Origin: Betaproteobacteria bacterium
Lineage (GTDB): Bacteria; Pseudomonadota; Gammaproteobacteria; Burkholderiales; Burkholderiaceae_C
NCBI GenBank assembly: GCA_009919175.1
Contig: RGCL01000009.1
Span: forward strand, 1-63,390
Length of the DNA: 63,390 bases
Direction: 5' to 3'
The first letter of the stretch is position 1. Every line of letters starts with the position of its first letter. The notes beneath the pieces were generated by a model, which worked only from the letters and a program-made list of their open reading frames with translations, was not told where the DNA came from and did no database searches. Of this stretch, positions 28,927 through 40,461 are shown in pieces. Made by a program: the position numbers and the translations under genes.

Positions 28927-29664
28927 TCAGGCTTGAGTGCGTATTCCAACATGCAGCGCGACCAAGCCTGCGCTGAGGTTGTGAATATCCACATGACCAA
29001 AGCCATTATTAAGCATGAGGCTTTTGAGGGCTTGCTGATCCGGGTGCATGCGGATGGACTCGGCCAGGTAGCGGTAGCTGCTGGCGTCGCCCGCCACCAT
29101 TTGCCCCAGCCGAGGCAGCACATTGAAGGAATACCAGTCGTAGGCCTTCTCGAGTGGCTTGGCCACGCGGGAAAACTCCAGCACCAGCAATTTGCCGCCC
29201 GGCTTGAGCACGCGGGACATTTCGCGCAGCGCCTGGTCTTTGTGGGTCATGTTGCGCAGGCCAAAGGCCACGCTCACACGGTCAAAGCTGCGGTCAGCAA
29301 AGGGCAGCTGCTCGGCATCGCACACCAGCGTGGGCAAGGCCAGGCCTTCGTCAAGCAGGCGGTTGCGCCCCGTGCTGAGCATGGCGTAGTTGATGTCGGT
29401 GTGAACCACCTGCCCTGTTGTGCCCACCTGGCGGGCAAAGGCGCGGGCGAGGTCTCCCGTGCCGCCAGCAATGTCAAGCACGCGGTGACCCAACTGCACA
29501 TCGGCCACCTGGATGGTGTAGGCCTTCCAGGCGCGGTGAAGCCCCATGGACATGAGGTCGTTCATGAGGTCGTATTTGCTGGCCACCGAATCGAACACGC
29601 CTCGCACATGGCGGGCTTTGTCGTGTTCTTCTACGGTCTTGAAGCCAAAGTGGGTTTGTGCCAT
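28927..29664 (-). CDS. ubiE: Demethylmenaquinone/ubiquinone methyltransferase UbiE
   Basis: SAM-dependent C-methyltransferase of ubiquinone synthesis, 245 residues. It has the UbiE N terminus ([20 protein letters not shown]), SAM motif [13 protein letters not shown], and the signature [20 protein letters not shown] 29664 gives the family start; the open frame continues to 29934 over the DUF971 gene. Upstream DUF971 ends only 10 bases away. Confidence 0.95.
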   Translation of the reverse strand: MAQTHFGFKTVEEHDKARHVRGVFDSVASKYDLMNDLMSMGLHRAWKAYTIQVADVQLGHRVLDIAGGTGDLARAFARQVGTTGQVVHTDINYAMLSTGRNRLLDEGLALPTLVCDAEQLPFADRSFDRVSVAFGLRNMTHKDQALREMSRVLKPGGKLLVLEFSRVAKPLEKAYDWYSFNVLPRLGQMVAGDASSYRYLAESIRMHPDQQALKSLMLNNGFGHVDIHNLSAGLVALHVGIRTQA

Positions 29665-29674
29665 GGGCGCATTC

Positions 29675-30073
29675 TCACACCGAGCAAGCGCCACCACGCC
29701 CCTGAGTTGGCATGGGGTCGTCGCGACCACGGCCAGCGGCTTGCAGGCGTTGTTCGTATTGCTGCCAGAGCGCATCGGCCTGGGAACCCAGGAAATGCAG
29801 GTATTCCCAGGAAAAAATGCCCGAGTCGTGGCCGTCGCTGAAGCTGGGGCGAATGGCATAGTTGCCCACCGGGGCAAGGTCCACCACGTTGACGCTGCGC
29901 TTGCCAGATTGCAGGACTTCCTGACCAGGTCCATGACCCTGGACCTCGGCAGACGGGCTGTAGACCCGCATCAATTCGAAAGGAATGCGATAGCGACTGC
30001 CGTCGTCAAAGCCCACCTCCAGGCATTTGGTTTCGGTGTGCAGGGTGATGTCGGTGGGATGGGGTGCGCTCAC
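29675..30073 (-). CDS. DUF971 domain-containing protein
   Basis: Protein of 132 residues with the DUF971 (gamma-butyrobetaine hydroxylase-like N-terminal) domain, including the [38 protein letters not shown] and EYLHFLG motifs. Members of this family are linked to iron-sulfur or metal handling, but function here is unproven. The start is GTG 30073 with GAGGGA upstream. Immediately upstream of ubiE on the same strand. Confidence 0.87.
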   Translation of the reverse strand: MSAPHPTDITLHTETKCLEVGFDDGSRYRIPFELMRVYSPSAEVQGHGPGQEVLQSGKRSVNVVDLAPVGNYAIRPSFSDGHDSGIFSWEYLHFLGSQADALWQQYEQRLQAAGRGRDDPMPTQGRGGACSV

Positions 30074-30084
30074 GGGCAGATCCC

Positions 30085-33000
30085 TCAGACGAGCACGCGC
30101 TCGATGCCGCCGGCGTTGGCGCGGTCCAGGTACTCGCGCATCCAGTTCTCACCCAGCCTGCGCCGCGCCATCTCGACCACCACGTAGTCGGCTTCGAGCA
30201 AGCCGTTTTGCAAGTCGCCCTGGTAGCGCGAGAGGCCTTGCAGGCAGCTGGGGCAGCTGGTGAGCACCTTGACCTGCTGGGGCGCTTGACCGCCCCGGCG
30301 TTCGGTGAGGGTTTTTTCATTGGCCCTGAGTTCGGCCTCTTTGCGGAAACGGACTTGAGTGGACACATCGGGCCGGGTCACGCCCAGGGTGCCCGATTCG
30401 CCGCAGCACCGCTCGGTCTTGAGCACAGGGCTCACCATCAGCTGCCCCACGGTTTTCATGGGGTCTTGCTGCTTCATGGGCGAGTGGCAAGGGTCGTGAT
30501 AGAGGTAAGCGGGCTCGTCTGTGCCCAGGTGGTCTTGCAGGGTGATGCCCTTGGCCAGCAGGTATTCGTGGATGTCAACGATGCGGCAACCCGGAAAGAT
30601 TTTGTCGAACTCGTAGCCCTGCAACTGGTCGTAGCAGGTGCCACAGCTCACCACCACGGTTTTGATGTCGAGGTAATTGAGGGTGTTGGCCACCCGGTGG
30701 AACAACACCCGGTTGTCGGTGATCATCTTCTCGGCCTTGTCGAACTGGCCAGAACCGCGCTGGGGATAGCCACAGCACAGGTAGCCCGGAGGCAACACGG
30801 TTTGCACACCGGCATGCCACAGCATGGCCTGGGTGGCCAGACCCACCTGGCTAAAGAGCCGCTCTGAGCCGCAGCCGGGGAAATAAAACACGGCCTCAGT
30901 GTCCACCGTGGTGCGCTGGGGGTCGCGCAGGATAGGGACATAAGCCCGGTCTTCGATGTCGAGCAAGGCGCGCGCGGTCTTGTTGGGCAGGCCAGCGGGC
31001 ATTTTCTTGTTCACGAAATGGATGACTTGCTCGCGCAAGGGCGCCGTGCCCACGGTGGCGGGCGGACGCTGGGTCTGTCGCTTGGCCCAAGGCGCCAGGA
31101 CCTGGTTGGCCCAACGCTGGGCCTTGTAGCCCCAATCCACCACCACGGTCCGCAGGGCCTTGATGAGCTCGGGGTTGTGGGCATTGAGCATGAGCATGGC
31201 CACGGCATTGGCTGGCCGGAAGGACTTCTTGCCCATCTTGCGCAGGAGGTTGCGCATGTTCATGGTCACATCGCCAAAGTCAATCTTCACCGGGCAAGGC
31301 GAGGCGCACTTGTGGCACACCGTGCAGTGGTCGGCCACATCCTCAAAGGCTTGCCAGTGCTTGATGGACACCCCCCGGCGGGTTTGCTCCTCGTACAGGA
31401 AGGCTTCGATGAGCAAGGAAGTCGCAAGGATTTTGTTGCGTGGGCTGTAGAGCAGGTTTGCGCCAGGCACGTGGGTCGCGCACACGGGCTTGCATTTGCC
31501 GCAACGCAGGCAGTCCTTCACCGAATCTGCAATCGCGCCAATGTCGGACTGCTGCATGATGAGGGACTCGTGCCCCATGAGGCCAAAGCTGGGGGTGTAG
31601 GCATGGCTCAAGTCGGCATGTCGCACATCCTCGCCCAAAGCCGCCAGGTCGGCGCCCCGCAAGAGCTTGCCCTTATTGAAGTGACCCTGAGGGTCGACGC
31701 GCTGCTTGTAGCGGGCAAACGGGGCGAGTTCCTCGTCGCTCAAAAACTCCAGCTTGGTGATGCCAATGCCGTGTTCACCCGAGATCACGCCGCCCAGGCT
31801 GCGCGCGAGTTGCATGATGCGTGCAACGGCCTCGTGCGCCGTGCGCAACATGTTGTAGTCGTCGCTGTTGACCGGGATGTTGGTGTGCACATTGCCGTCC
31901 CCCGCGTGCATGTGCAAGGCCACCCACACGCGCCCCTTGAGCACGCGCTGATGAATGCGGTTGCATTCCTCGAGCAAAGGCTCAAAAGACTTGCCGCTGA
32001 GGATGCGATGCAGGGGCTCGCGGATTTGCACCTTCCAGCTGGCGCGAAGCTCATGGTTTTGCAGCCGGGGGAAAAGGGGGTCGATCTGATCCAGCCAGGA
32101 TTGCCACAGAGCTTGAACCTCGCGAATGCAAGCCAGCGCCTCTTGCAGACGCTGATCGATGAGTTCGGTGGTGAGACCGTCCTGATCGTCGGCCTTGAGC
32201 TGATGGATGGGCAAGGCGTCGGATTCAAACCAGGTGATGAGCGCCGCGCACAAGGCCAGCTTGTTGCGCAAGGACAGTTCGATGTTGATGCGCTCGATGC
32301 CGTCGGTGTACTCGGCCATGCGCTCAAGGGGGATGACCACGTCTTCGTTGATCTTGAAGGCATTGGTGTGGCGGCTGATGGCTGCCGTGCGCTTGCGATC
32401 TGCCCAGAAGGTCTTGCGGTCTTCGGGGCTGGTGGCGATGAAGCCTTCGCCTGAACGCGCATTGGCCAGGCGCACCACTTCAGAGGTTGCGCGCGCCACG
32501 GCATCGGCGTCGTCACCGGCAATGTCGCCAATGAGGACCATCTTGGGCAAGCCGCCGCGCTTGGACTTGGTGGCATAGCCCACCGCACGCAAATAACGGT
32601 CGTCCAGGTGTTCGAGGCCAGCGAGCACCACGCCGGTGGTCTTGGCCTGCTCGAAGAGGAAGTCCTTGATCTCGACGATGCTGGGCACGGCATCGTGGGC
32701 TGCGCCGAAAAACTCCAGGCACACCGTGCGGGTGTGCTGCGGCATGCGGTGCACCACCCAGCGCGCGCTGGTGATGAGGCCGTCACAGCCCTCTTTCTGT
32801 ACACCAGGCAAGCCGCTGAGGAATTTGTCGGTGACGTCCTTGCCCAGACCTGCCTTGCGGAAGGTGGCGCCTGGGATTTCCAGGGTTTCGGTGCGGATGG
32901 GGGTTTTACCGTCGGCTTCAAAGTAGCGCAGCTCAAATCGGGCCATGGGCGCGTCATGGATCTTGCCCAGGTTGTGACCCACCCGGACCACCTCCAGCCA

Positions 33001-33981
33001 CTGGGCTGATGGGGTGACCATGCGCCAGCTGGCCAGGTTGTCCAACGCCGTGCCCCACAGCACCGCCTTTTTGCCGCCAGCGTTCATGGCGATGTTGCCG
33101 CCAATGCACGAGGCTTCGGCGGATGTGGGATCCACTGCAAACACGTGGTCGGCGCGCTCGGCCGCATCGGCCACGCGCTGGGTCACCACACCGGCCTCGG
33201 TCCAGATGGTGGGCACGGGGGCATCCAGACCGGGGAGTTGCAGCCATTCGACTTCGGTCATGGCCTCGAGCTTTTCGGTGTTGATCACCGCACTCTTCCA
33301 GGTGAGCGGGATGGCGCCGCCGGTGTAGCCGGTGCCGCCGCCTCGGGGCACGATGGTGAGGCCCAAGTCCATGCAGGCCTTGACCAAGGCCGCAGTTTCA
33401 GCCTCGGAATCAGGGGACAAGACCACCAACGGATATTCGACGCGCCAGTCGGTGGCGTCGGTGACATGGGCCACACGGCTCATGGCATCGAACTGGATGT
33501 TGTCGGCAGCCGTGTGACGGCGCAAACGGCGCTGGACCTGGCGACGCAGTCGCTCGAGGTCCTGGAAATGGCGATCGAAGGCAAAGACACTGGCACGCGC
33601 CATTTGCAACAACTGACCGACCCAGGCATCGCGCTGCTCGTCGGCCTGGGGCGTGCGACGTTTTTCCACCTCGCCCAGGCGATGTTCCAGGGCTTCAACC
33701 AGCATGCGCCTGCGGCGCGGGTTGTCGAGCAAGTCGTCTTGCAAATAGGGGTTGCGCTGCACCACCCAGATGTCACCCAACACCTCGTAGAGCATGCGCG
33801 CCGAGCGGCCTGTGCGGCGCTCCTCACGCAAGCGCTCGAGCAAGTCCCAGGCGTCGGGGCCAAGCACGCGCTCGACGATCTCACGGTCCGAGAAGGAGGT
33901 GTAGTTGTAGGGGATCTCACGCAGTCGGGGTGCCTCTTGGGTGGAGGGCAGCAACTGGTGCAAGGGCGTGGGGGCATTCAT
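30085..33981 (-). CDS. Giant FAD/4Fe-4S D-2-hydroxyacid dehydrogenase-like protein (DUF3683)
   Basis: Multidomain protein of 1298 residues. The DUF3683 N-terminal region (about 1-180) is followed by a PCMH-type FAD-binding domain with [14 protein letters not shown] (about 185-320). A GlcD/D-lactate dehydrogenase C-terminal domain runs to about residue 800 and includes [16 protein letters not shown]. Two 4Fe-4S clusters follow: C824/C827/C830/C834 and C886/C889/C892/C896. Two CCG (heterodisulfide-reductase-type) cysteine domains end the protein. It likely oxidises a D-2-hydroxyacid such as D-lactate or 2-hydroxyglutarate and passes electrons to the quinone pool. Confidence 0.9.
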   Translation of the reverse strand: MNAPTPLHQLLPSTQEAPRLREIPYNYTSFSDREIVERVLGPDAWDLLERLREERRTGRSARMLYEVLGDIWVVQRNPYLQDDLLDNPRRRRMLVEALEHRLGEVEKRRTPQADEQRDAWVGQLLQMARASVFAFDRHFQDLERLRRQVQRRLRRHTAADNIQFDAMSRVAHVTDATDWRVEYPLVVLSPDSEAETAALVKACMDLGLTIVPRGGGTGYTGGAIPLTWKSAVINTEKLEAMTEVEWLQLPGLDAPVPTIWTEAGVVTQRVADAAERADHVFAVDPTSAEASCIGGNIAMNAGGKKAVLWGTALDNLASWRMVTPSAQWLEVVRVGHNLGKIHDAPMARFELRYFEADGKTPIRTETLEIPGATFRKAGLGKDVTDKFLSGLPGVQKEGCDGLITSARWVVHRMPQHTRTVCLEFFGAAHDAVPSIVEIKDFLFEQAKTTGVVLAGLEHLDDRYLRAVGYATKSKRGGLPKMVLIGDIAGDDADAVARATSEVVRLANARSGEGFIATSPEDRKTFWADRKRTAAISRHTNAFKINEDVVIPLERMAEYTDGIERINIELSLRNKLALCAALITWFESDALPIHQLKADDQDGLTTELIDQRLQEALACIREVQALWQSWLDQIDPLFPRLQNHELRASWKVQIREPLHRILSGKSFEPLLEECNRIHQRVLKGRVWVALHMHAGDGNVHTNIPVNSDDYNMLRTAHEAVARIMQLARSLGGVISGEHGIGITKLEFLSDEELAPFARYKQRVDPQGHFNKGKLLRGADLAALGEDVRHADLSHAYTPSFGLMGHESLIMQQSDIGAIADSVKDCLRCGKCKPVCATHVPGANLLYSPRNKILATSLLIEAFLYEEQTRRGVSIKHWQAFEDVADHCTVCHKCASPCPVKIDFGDVTMNMRNLLRKMGKKSFRPANAVAMLMLNAHNPELIKALRTVVVDWGYKAQRWANQVLAPWAKRQTQRPPATVGTAPLREQVIHFVNKKMPAGLPNKTARALLDIEDRAYVPILRDPQRTTVDTEAVFYFPGCGSERLFSQVGLATQAMLWHAGVQTVLPPGYLCCGYPQRGSGQFDKAEKMITDNRVLFHRVANTLNYLDIKTVVVSCGTCYDQLQGYEFDKIFPGCRIVDIHEYLLAKGITLQDHLGTDEPAYLYHDPCHSPMKQQDPMKTVGQLMVSPVLKTERCCGESGTLGVTRPDVSTQVRFRKEAELRANEKTLTERRGGQAPQQVKVLTSCPSCLQGLSRYQGDLQNGLLEADYVVVEMARRRLGENWMREYLDRANAGGIERVLV

Positions 33982-34072
33982 AAGGACAAAGGATGTTATC
34001 GCAGGGGATGCTCATGCCGCCTGATGGGTCGCCATGACCGCACAGTCGTAGGGGATGGGGCAAACCGCGCCT

Positions 34073-34345
34073 TCAGGCGGTGGGGCGTTGCAACCACCAC
34101 TGCAAAGTGGCTTGCACCAGCAACAGGGCTGCATAGGTGGCCATGCGGCCATCGTTTTGAGTCAGCACCAGGCCCACCACCAGCACCAATGAGCCCAAAA
34201 GACCGCTGAGCACCAGGTTCAGCACGAAGCGGGGACGCCGCCCACGGTGCAGCCATCGCGGGGCTAACACGGCCAGCAACACGGCCATGACCCATGCAGG
34301 CATCAAAAAGTTAGCAAAAACCCAAAACCAGTCCAAGGCGTTCAT
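34073..34345 (-). CDS. Small three-helix membrane protein
   Basis: Hydrophobic 90-residue protein with three predicted transmembrane segments (about residues 7-27, 43-62 and 68-86) separated by a basic loop (HRGRRPR). No family is recognised. ATG 34345 lies 26 bases from the divergent hemA start, and the small gap must hold both promoters. It is not fused or obviously broken. The function is unknown. Confidence 0.7.
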   Translation of the reverse strand: MNALDWFWVFANFLMPAWVMAVLLAVLAPRWLHRGRRPRFVLNLVLSGLLGSLVLVVGLVLTQNDGRMATYAALLLVQATLQWWLQRPTA

Positions 34346-34356
34346 GAATGAAATTT

Positions 34357-34362
34357 TATAAT
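34357..34362 (+). promoter_or_regulatory. Perfect -10 box directly before hemA
   Basis: TATAAT lies only nine bases before the hemA ATG (34372) in the AT-rich 26-base divergent gap. If used, transcription would begin about two or three bases before the start codon, giving an almost leaderless hemA message. No good -35 is visible, so use of this box needs experimental support. Confidence 0.4.
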
Positions 34363-34371
34363 TCGAGACTT

Positions 34372-35631
34372 ATGGCTGTCTGGGCTCTTGGCTTGAACCA
34401 CACCACTGCGCCGCTGGATCTGCGCAGTCGCTTTGCATTTGGCCCTGAAAACACCACCCACGGCCTGATGCATTTGCGCGCCCAACTGGGCGACTCAGCC
34501 GAAGCGGCCATCCTCTCAACCTGTAACCGCACCGAGCTGTATTGCGCCGCCGAATCCCCCAAGCTGGAGCAAACGCTGGGCTGGTTGGCGCAATCGGGCG
34601 GCGTGCCCGCCCACGAACTCCAACCCCATGTGTACCTGCACCAGCATGAGGCCGCCGCGCGACATGCCTTCCGCGTGGCCAGCGGCCTGGACTCCATGGT
34701 GCTGGGCGAACCCCAAATCCTGGGGCAGCTCAAGGAGGCCGTTCGCCTGGCGAGCGATCACGGCAGTGTGGGCAGCACCCTCAACCAACTCTTTCAGCGT
34801 TCTTTTTCGGTGGCCAAGCAGGTGCGCTCCTCCACAGAAATCGGCGCCCACTCCATCAGCATGGCTGCAGCAAGCGTGCGCCTAGCGGGTCAGATCTACG
34901 AAAACTTCACCGACCTGCGGGTGTTGTTCATTGGTGCGGGTGAAATGATTGCCTTGTGCATGGCGCACTTTGCGGCCAAATCCCCCAGGCAAATGATGGT
35001 GGCCAACCGCAGTCTGGATCGGGGCGAGCAACTGGCCAGCCGCTTTGGCGCTGACGTCATGCGCCTGGCTGACTTGCCCGATGCCCTGCATCAGTTTGAT
35101 GTGGTGGTGAGCTGCACCGCCAGCACCTTGCCCCTGGTGGGCCTGGGTGCGGTCGAGCGCGCTGTTCGCAAGCGTCGCCAGCGTCCCATGTTCATGGTGG
35201 ACCTGGCCGTGCCGCGCGACATCGAGCCTGAGGTCAAGCAGCTCGACCACGTCTTCCTCTACACCGTGGACGACCTGGCTCAAGTGGTCCAACAAGGCCA
35301 GGCCAATCGCCAGGCGGCGGTGGCGCAGGCCGAAGTGATCATCGAAGACGGTGTGCAGCAGTTTGTCCACTGGATGCAGCAACGCGAGGACGTGCCCTTG
35401 CTGCAGCAACTCAATGCCCAGGCCGATGCCTGGCGCGAGGCCGAATTGGCCAAGGCGCAACGTGCGCTGGCTAAGGGCGAGCCGGTGGAGGCGGTGCTCG
35501 AACAACTGAGCAAGTCCCTCACACAAAAAATGCTGCACGGTGCCATGGCCGAGATGCGCACCGCCAACCCCGAAAGCCGTGAGCGTGCGCGACACGCCAT
35601 CGAGCATTTCTTCTTGCGCAACTCGCGTTAG
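34372..35631 (+). CDS. hemA: Glutamyl-tRNA reductase
   Basis: First enzyme of C5 heme synthesis, reducing glutamyl-tRNA to glutamate-1-semialdehyde with NADPH. The 419-residue protein has the catalytic cysteine Cys51 in STCNRTELY, the [15 protein letters not shown] motif and the NADPH-binding [13 protein letters not shown] 34372 is the family start ([14 protein letters not shown]); an ATG at 34348 would add eight residues. The operon hemA-prfA-prmC-grxD is typical for the lineage. Heme made here serves the truncated hemoglobin at 45412-45843 among others. Confidence 0.96.
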   Translation: MAVWALGLNHTTAPLDLRSRFAFGPENTTHGLMHLRAQLGDSAEAAILSTCNRTELYCAAESPKLEQTLGWLAQSGGVPAHELQPHVYLHQHEAAARHAFRVASGLDSMVLGEPQILGQLKEAVRLASDHGSVGSTLNQLFQRSFSVAKQVRSSTEIGAHSISMAAASVRLAGQIYENFTDLRVLFIGAGEMIALCMAHFAAKSPRQMMVANRSLDRGEQLASRFGADVMRLADLPDALHQFDVVVSCTASTLPLVGLGAVERAVRKRRQRPMFMVDLAVPRDIEPEVKQLDHVFLYTVDDLAQVVQQGQANRQAAVAQAEVIIEDGVQQFVHWMQQREDVPLLQQLNAQADAWREAELAKAQRALAKGEPVEAVLEQLSKSLTQKMLHGAMAEMRTANPESRERARHAIEHFFLRNSR

Positions 35632-35639
35632 CTCCTGCC

Positions 35640-36740
35640 ATGAAAGACTTTGTGCGCACTCGCCTCGCGCGCGAGCTCGAACGCTTGCACGAGCTGGATT
35701 TCCTGCTCTCGCGCGAAGACATTCACGCCAACATGACCGAGTTCCTCGCGCTCTCGCGCGAACGCTCTGAGGTGGCCGTGCTGGCCGAGCGCTTTGAAGA
35801 ATGGCAAGGATTGCAGGCCGACCAGCAGCAATGGACCGATTGGCTCAACGACCCTGACACCGACGCCAGCCTCAAGGCAGAGGCCCAATCTGAGTTGTCC
35901 AGATTGCGCGACACCCTCAGCGACCTGGAAGACCAGCTCCTGCGCTTGCTGTTGCCCAAGGGGGCGGATGACCATCGACCGGCATTCCTGGAAATCCGGG
36001 CTGGTGCGGGCGGCGACGAGTCCGCGCTTTTCGCGGGCGACTTGCTGCGCATGTACACCCGGCATGCCGAGGGACGTGGCTGGAAAGTGTCCCTGATCAG
36101 CGAGTCCCCCAGCGACCTGGGGGGCTACAAGGAAGTCGTCATCCGCATCAGCAGCGATGAAGACGGGGTCTTTGGGTGGTTGCAATTTGAGTCAGGCGGC
36201 CATCGCGTGCAGCGCGTGCCCGTCACCGAGTCGCAGGGGCGCATCCACACCAGCGCATGCACCGTGGCGGTGCTGGCCGAGCCCGATGAAGCTCAGGCCG
36301 TGGCGCTCAACCCGGCTGACTTGCGCATCGACACCTTTCGTGCCAGCGGTGCGGGCGGGCAGCATGTGAACAAAACCGACTCCGCCGTGCGCATCACCCA
36401 CCTCCCCACCGGATTGGTGGCCGAATGCCAGGACGACCGCTCGCAGCACCGTAACAAGGCCAAAGCCTTGCAAGTGCTCTCGGCTCGCATCGCTGAACAG
36501 GAACGCAAAACCCGTGCGGCCAAAGACGCCGCCCTGAGAAAAGGCCTGGTGGGCAGTGGCGACCGGTCTGACCGCATCCGCACCTACAACTTCCCGCAAG
36601 GGCGGGTCACCGATCACCGCATCAACCTGACCCTGTACAAACTCCCCATGGTGATGGAGGGCGACATGAGGGACTTGCTCCTGGGCTTGCGCGCCGCGCA
36701 CGAGGCCGAGAAGCTGGCCGACCTGGAGTCCACCGCTTGA
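35640..36740 (+). CDS. prfA: Peptide chain release factor 1
   Basis: Translation termination factor recognising UAA and UAG. The 366-residue protein contains the GGQ tripeptide at about residues 239-241 ([15 protein letters not shown]), the target of methylation by PrmC, and the RF1-type codon-recognition segment near [18 protein letters not shown]. It starts eight bases after hemA. Its stop overlaps the TTG start of prmC by four bases. Confidence 0.97.
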   Translation: MKDFVRTRLARELERLHELDFLLSREDIHANMTEFLALSRERSEVAVLAERFEEWQGLQADQQQWTDWLNDPDTDASLKAEAQSELSRLRDTLSDLEDQLLRLLLPKGADDHRPAFLEIRAGAGGDESALFAGDLLRMYTRHAEGRGWKVSLISESPSDLGGYKEVVIRISSDEDGVFGWLQFESGGHRVQRVPVTESQGRIHTSACTVAVLAEPDEAQAVALNPADLRIDTFRASGAGGQHVNKTDSAVRITHLPTGLVAECQDDRSQHRNKAKALQVLSARIAEQERKTRAAKDAALRKGLVGSGDRSDRIRTYNFPQGRVTDHRINLTLYKLPMVMEGDMRDLLLGLRAAHEAEKLADLESTA

Positions 36741-37576
36741 GCCAGGAACCTACGGTGGCTCAGGCCATGGCGCAAGCCATGCAGTTGGGGCTAGACCGAA
36801 ACGATGCCCAGTGGCTCATGCTGCACCTGATGGCGCCAGCATCGTCAGATCGAGCCTGGCTCATCACCCACGACCACCTGGCCATGAGTGCCACGCAATG
36901 GTCCAGCTGGCAAGCCATGGTGGCGCGCCGACTCGATGGCCTGCCCGTGGCCTACCTCACCGGGCGCAAGTATTTTTATGGGCTCGAGCTGCACATCAAT
37001 GAACAGGTGCTCGATCCGCGTCCAGACACCGAGACCCTGGTGGATTGGGCTTTGGACTTGCTCCATGACGGGCATCCAGCCAAGGTACTGGACATGGGCA
37101 CGGGCAGCGGTGCGGTGGCGCTGGCCTTGGCCGCGCAAGCTGCCCATGCCCAGCTGTCGGGATCGGATCGCAGCGAGGCCGCGTTGGCCGTGGCCAGGGC
37201 CAATGGTCAGCGGCTCGGGCTGAGCGTCAACTGGTTGCAAGGCAATTGGTTTGACGCGGTCACCGGGGCGTTTGATCTCATCGTGAGCAACCCGCCCTAC
37301 ATCAACGAACGGGACCCACATCTGTTGGCCTTGCGGCATGAGCCCCGCGAGGCGCTGGTCTCTGGCGAGGATGGCTTGGCGGATGTGCGCCACCTGGTTG
37401 AACACGCGCCGATTCACCTCAAGCCGGGCGGCTGGATGCTGCTTGAGCACGGGCACGACCAGGCCCGTGCCGTGCGCACAATGTTGATGGATCGAGGCTT
37501 TGCCCAGGTGCAAAGCCGCAAGGATTTGGCTGGGATAGAGCGCTGCAGCGGCGGGCAATGGCCAGAGGTGGAATAA
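36737..37576 (+). CDS. prmC: Release factor glutamine methyltransferase
   Basis: Methylates the GGQ glutamine of release factors using SAM. The 279-residue product has motif [17 protein letters not shown] and the NPPY catalytic motif ([13 protein letters not shown]). The start is taken as TTG 36737, in a TTGA overlap with the prfA stop and with a GGAG site at 36724-36727. A GTG at 36755 and ATG at 36767 are alternatives. The enzyme and its substrate gene lie side by side. Confidence 0.92.
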   Translation: MSQEPTVAQAMAQAMQLGLDRNDAQWLMLHLMAPASSDRAWLITHDHLAMSATQWSSWQAMVARRLDGLPVAYLTGRKYFYGLELHINEQVLDPRPDTETLVDWALDLLHDGHPAKVLDMGTGSGAVALALAAQAAHAQLSGSDRSEAALAVARANGQRLGLSVNWLQGNWFDAVTGAFDLIVSNPPYINERDPHLLALRHEPREALVSGEDGLADVRHLVEHAPIHLKPGGWMLLEHGHDQARAVRTMLMDRGFAQVQSRKDLAGIERCSGGQWPEVE

Positions 37577-37636
37577 TTCACCGTGTCGCGGCCAGCACTC
37601 GCAGCCGCCTGTGGTCCAGTTCTAGGGAGAGTTCAG

Positions 37637-37960
37637 ATGAGTCAGGTTCAACAACGCATTGCCGAATTGGTGCAATCCAACGATGTGGTTTTGTTCATGA
37701 AGGGAACAGCCTCCTTTCCCATGTGCGGCTTCTCGGGCAGGGCCTTGCAAGTGCTCAAGGCCAGCGGTGTGGACACCAAAACCATCAAGACCGTGAACGT
37801 GCTGGATGACCAAGAGATTCGCGAAGGCATCAAGACCTTCAGCAATTGGCCCACCATTCCTCAGCTCTACGTCAAGGGCGAATTCATTGGCGGCTCTGAC
37901 ATCATGATGGAAATGTATGAGTCGGGCGAGTTGCAACAAGTCCTGGGCACCACCAACTGA
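37637..37960 (+). CDS. grxD: Monothiol glutaredoxin GrxD
   Basis: Monothiol glutaredoxin of 107 residues with the CGFS active site (Cys30) and the WPTIPQLYVKGEFIGGSDI glutathione-binding region. Family members carry or deliver iron-sulfur clusters. ATG 37637 has an AGGGAGA site at 37624-37630; the longer frame from 37583 has no similarity. Last gene of the hemA operon, ending at a strong terminator. Confidence 0.96.
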   Translation: MSQVQQRIAELVQSNDVVLFMKGTASFPMCGFSGRALQVLKASGVDTKTIKTVNVLDDQEIREGIKTFSNWPTIPQLYVKGEFIGGSDIMMEMYESGELQQVLGTTN

Positions 37961-37980
37961 GGTCAGGCCCACACGCACAA

Positions 37981-38009
37981 AAAAGGCGACCCCGTGAGGT
38001 CGCCTTTTT
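37981..38009. terminator. Bidirectional intrinsic terminator between grxD and proS
   Basis: An 11-base-pair perfect stem (37981-37991 with 37998-38008) closes a six-base CCGTGA loop, with T tracts on both strands. It ends grxD on the plus strand and proS on the minus strand. Confidence 0.9.
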
Positions 38010-38024
38010 CATGCACGACACCGC

Positions 38025-39770
38025 TTAGAGGTGCAAGGCGGTGCGCAAGAAAGCCTGGATGTCACCCACCGCGATCGACTGGGCTTCACTGGCGCGGCGG
38101 TGCTGGTATTCCACAGTCCCGGCCTTGAGGCCACGGTCGGACAAGACAACCCGGTGGGGCACCCCAATGAGTTCCCAGTCGGCAAACATGACGCCGGGGC
38201 GCTCGTTGCGATCGTCAAGGATGGCGTCCACCCCCAAGGCGAGCAAGTGATGGAGCAAGTCGTGCGCAGCCTGCGCGACGGCCTCGCTGCGGTCCATGCC
38301 AATGGGGCAGATCACCAAGGTGAAGGGGGCAATAGCGTCGGGCCAGATGATGCCGCGATCGTCATGGTTTTGCTCAATCGCAGCGGCTGGCAAACGGGTG
38401 ACCCCAATGCCATAGCACCCCATCTCAAAAAATTGGGGCTTGCCGTTTTCGTCGAGGAAGGTGGCATTCATGGCCTTGGAGTATTTGGTGCCCAGGTAAA
38501 ACACATGCCCCACCTCGATGCCACGCTCAATCGCCAAAGGACCTTGGCCATCGGGTGACAGGTCACCCGCCACCACGTTGCGCAAGTCGGCCACCAGGTC
38601 AGGCTCTGGTAGATCGCGTCCCCAGTTCACCCCCACCAGGTGCACATCCACTTCGTTGCCGCCACAAATCCAGTTGGCCATGACGGCCACCTCGCGATCG
38701 GCCACCACCTTGAGGGGCTTTTTCAAACCAATGGGGCCAAGGTAACCGGGCTTGCAGCCGAAGTGGTCTTCGATCTCGGCCACCGTGGCGAAACGGAAAC
38801 CCTGTTTGAACGGGTCGAGCTTGCCCACTTTGACCTCGTTCATGTCATGGTCGCCACGCAGCAAGAGCAGCCAGACGGTGGAGCGCACTACCGCACCGTG
38901 GTCATCGAGTTCGTCGGTGGCCAACACCAGGGACTTGACCGTGGTGTGCAAGGGCACGTTCAGAAGCTGGGCCACGTCTTGGCACGTGCTCTTGCCTGGC
39001 GTGGGGGTGCGCGTCAACGCAGCGCTGGCCGCAGCACGTGAAGCGCTGGGGGCAAGGGCTTCAGCCTTTTCGAGGTTGGCCGCGTAATCGCTGTTGGGGC
39101 AATAGACGATGGCGTCTTCGCCGGTGGCGGCGATGACTTGGAACTCTTCGCTCAGGTCGCCACCGATGGCGCCGCTGTCGGCCGCCACGGCGCGATAGGT
39201 CAAGCCAAAGCGGTCAAAGATTTTTCGATAGGCCTGAGCCATGACCTGATAGCTGTCTTTGGCCGCCTGGGCATTGCGGTCAAAACTGTAGGCGTCTTTC
39301 ATGATGAACTCGCGCCCGCGCATGAGGCCAAAGCGGGGGCGTCGCTCGTCCCTGAACTTGGTTTGGATTTGATATAGGTTTTTGGGCAATTGCTTGTAGC
39401 TGCGCAAGTCTTGCCGAGCGATGTCCGTCACCACCTCTTCGCTGGTGGGTTGGACCACGTAGTCCCTGTCGTGACGATCCTTGATGCGAAGCAACTCAGG
39501 CCCCATTTTTTCAAAGCGCCCCGTTTCCTGCCATAGCTCTGCGGGCTGAACCACCGGCATGGTGAGTTCAATGGCGCCTGCGCGATTCATTTCTTCGCGC
39601 ACGATGGCTTCGACCTTGCGCAAGATGCGCAAGCCCATGGGCATGTAGTTGTAAATGCCTGCGCTGAGTCGCTTGATCAGCCCTGCGCGCATCATCAACT
39701 GGTGACTGATGACCTCGGCATCTGCAGGGGCTTCTTTGAGGGTGGCAATGAGGAACGCGGAGGCTTTCAT
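38025..39770 (-). CDS. proS: Prolyl-tRNA synthetase
   Basis: Class II synthetase of 581 residues in the bacterial arrangement. The N terminus ([20 protein letters not shown]) and motif 2 region ([22 protein letters not shown]) are followed by the large INS editing domain (about residues 225-400), which deacylates Ala-tRNA-Pro, and a C-terminal anticodon-binding domain. ATG 39770 is the family start; the frame continues upstream to 39917 without similarity. It terminates at the bidirectional hairpin. Confidence 0.96.
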   Translation of the reverse strand: MKASAFLIATLKEAPADAEVISHQLMMRAGLIKRLSAGIYNYMPMGLRILRKVEAIVREEMNRAGAIELTMPVVQPAELWQETGRFEKMGPELLRIKDRHDRDYVVQPTSEEVVTDIARQDLRSYKQLPKNLYQIQTKFRDERRPRFGLMRGREFIMKDAYSFDRNAQAAKDSYQVMAQAYRKIFDRFGLTYRAVAADSGAIGGDLSEEFQVIAATGEDAIVYCPNSDYAANLEKAEALAPSASRAAASAALTRTPTPGKSTCQDVAQLLNVPLHTTVKSLVLATDELDDHGAVVRSTVWLLLLRGDHDMNEVKVGKLDPFKQGFRFATVAEIEDHFGCKPGYLGPIGLKKPLKVVADREVAVMANWICGGNEVDVHLVGVNWGRDLPEPDLVADLRNVVAGDLSPDGQGPLAIERGIEVGHVFYLGTKYSKAMNATFLDENGKPQFFEMGCYGIGVTRLPAAAIEQNHDDRGIIWPDAIAPFTLVICPIGMDRSEAVAQAAHDLLHHLLALGVDAILDDRNERPGVMFADWELIGVPHRVVLSDRGLKAGTVEYQHRRASEAQSIAVGDIQAFLRTALHL

Positions 39771-39858
39771 GAGCTTGAAAGGAATTGAAAGGGCAAAGGC
39801 TTGATGGGACACCGAGACTGTGGATAATGGCCTCAGTTCAAAAATTTGAGGCTTGATT

Positions 39859-40461
39859 ATGCTTGACCGGGACGGCTTTCGACCCAATGTCGGCATTGTT
39901 CTGCTCAACCAACGCAATCAGGTTTTCTGGGGCAAACGCATTCGCACGCACAGCTGGCAATTCCCGCAAGGCGGCATTGACAGAGGCGAATCCCCAGAGC
40001 AGGCGATGTATCGCGAGCTCTTCGAAGAAGTTGGCTTGCGCCCAGAACACGTGCGCATCGTGGGGAGGACCCGCGACTGGTTGCGCTACGAAGTGCCTGA
40101 CCACTTCATCCGCCGCGATGCACGGGGGCATTACAAAGGGCAAAAACAAATCTGGTATTTGCTTCAACTGGTGTCGCCCGATTGGAACCTCAACCTGCGT
40201 GCGACCAGCCATCCCGAGTTCGATGCCTGGCGGTGGAACGACTATTGGGTGCCCTTGGATGTGGTGGTGGAATTCAAGCGCGGTGTGTATCAGTCTGCGC
40301 TCAATGAGCTCTCCCGATATTTGCCGCGCATGGAAAACCGGGGGCGATACCTCAGGCAGCGTTCGCGCAATCCACGCGATGAGGGTGACGCCGTACAGCC
40401 CGATGGGGTGCCAGCAAACGGCGCGTCGCAACCCACTTCAACCAGCCCACCCACTGACTGA
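39859..40461 (+). CDS. rppH: RNA pyrophosphohydrolase
   Basis: Nudix hydrolase that removes pyrophosphate from the 5' end of RNA and so triggers mRNA decay. The 200-residue product has the RppH N terminus ([15 protein letters not shown]) and the Nudix box [24 protein letters not shown] long disordered C-terminal tail (from about residue 160) is rich in Pro, Ser and Thr. ATG 39859 has GAGG at 39847-39850. Its TGA directly abuts the convergent proB stop. Confidence 0.94.
   Translation: MLDRDGFRPNVGIVLLNQRNQVFWGKRIRTHSWQFPQGGIDRGESPEQAMYRELFEEVGLRPEHVRIVGRTRDWLRYEVPDHFIRRDARGHYKGQKQIWYLLQLVSPDWNLNLRATSHPEFDAWRWNDYWVPLDVVVEFKRGVYQSALNELSRYLPRMENRGRYLRQRSRNPRDEGDAVQPDGVPANGASQPTSTSPPTD

Noticed and set aside
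31018-32454. 478-residue plus-strand open frame inside the giant dehydrogenase
   Set aside because: Antisense shadow; the sense frame has FAD and Fe-S motifs throughout this interval.
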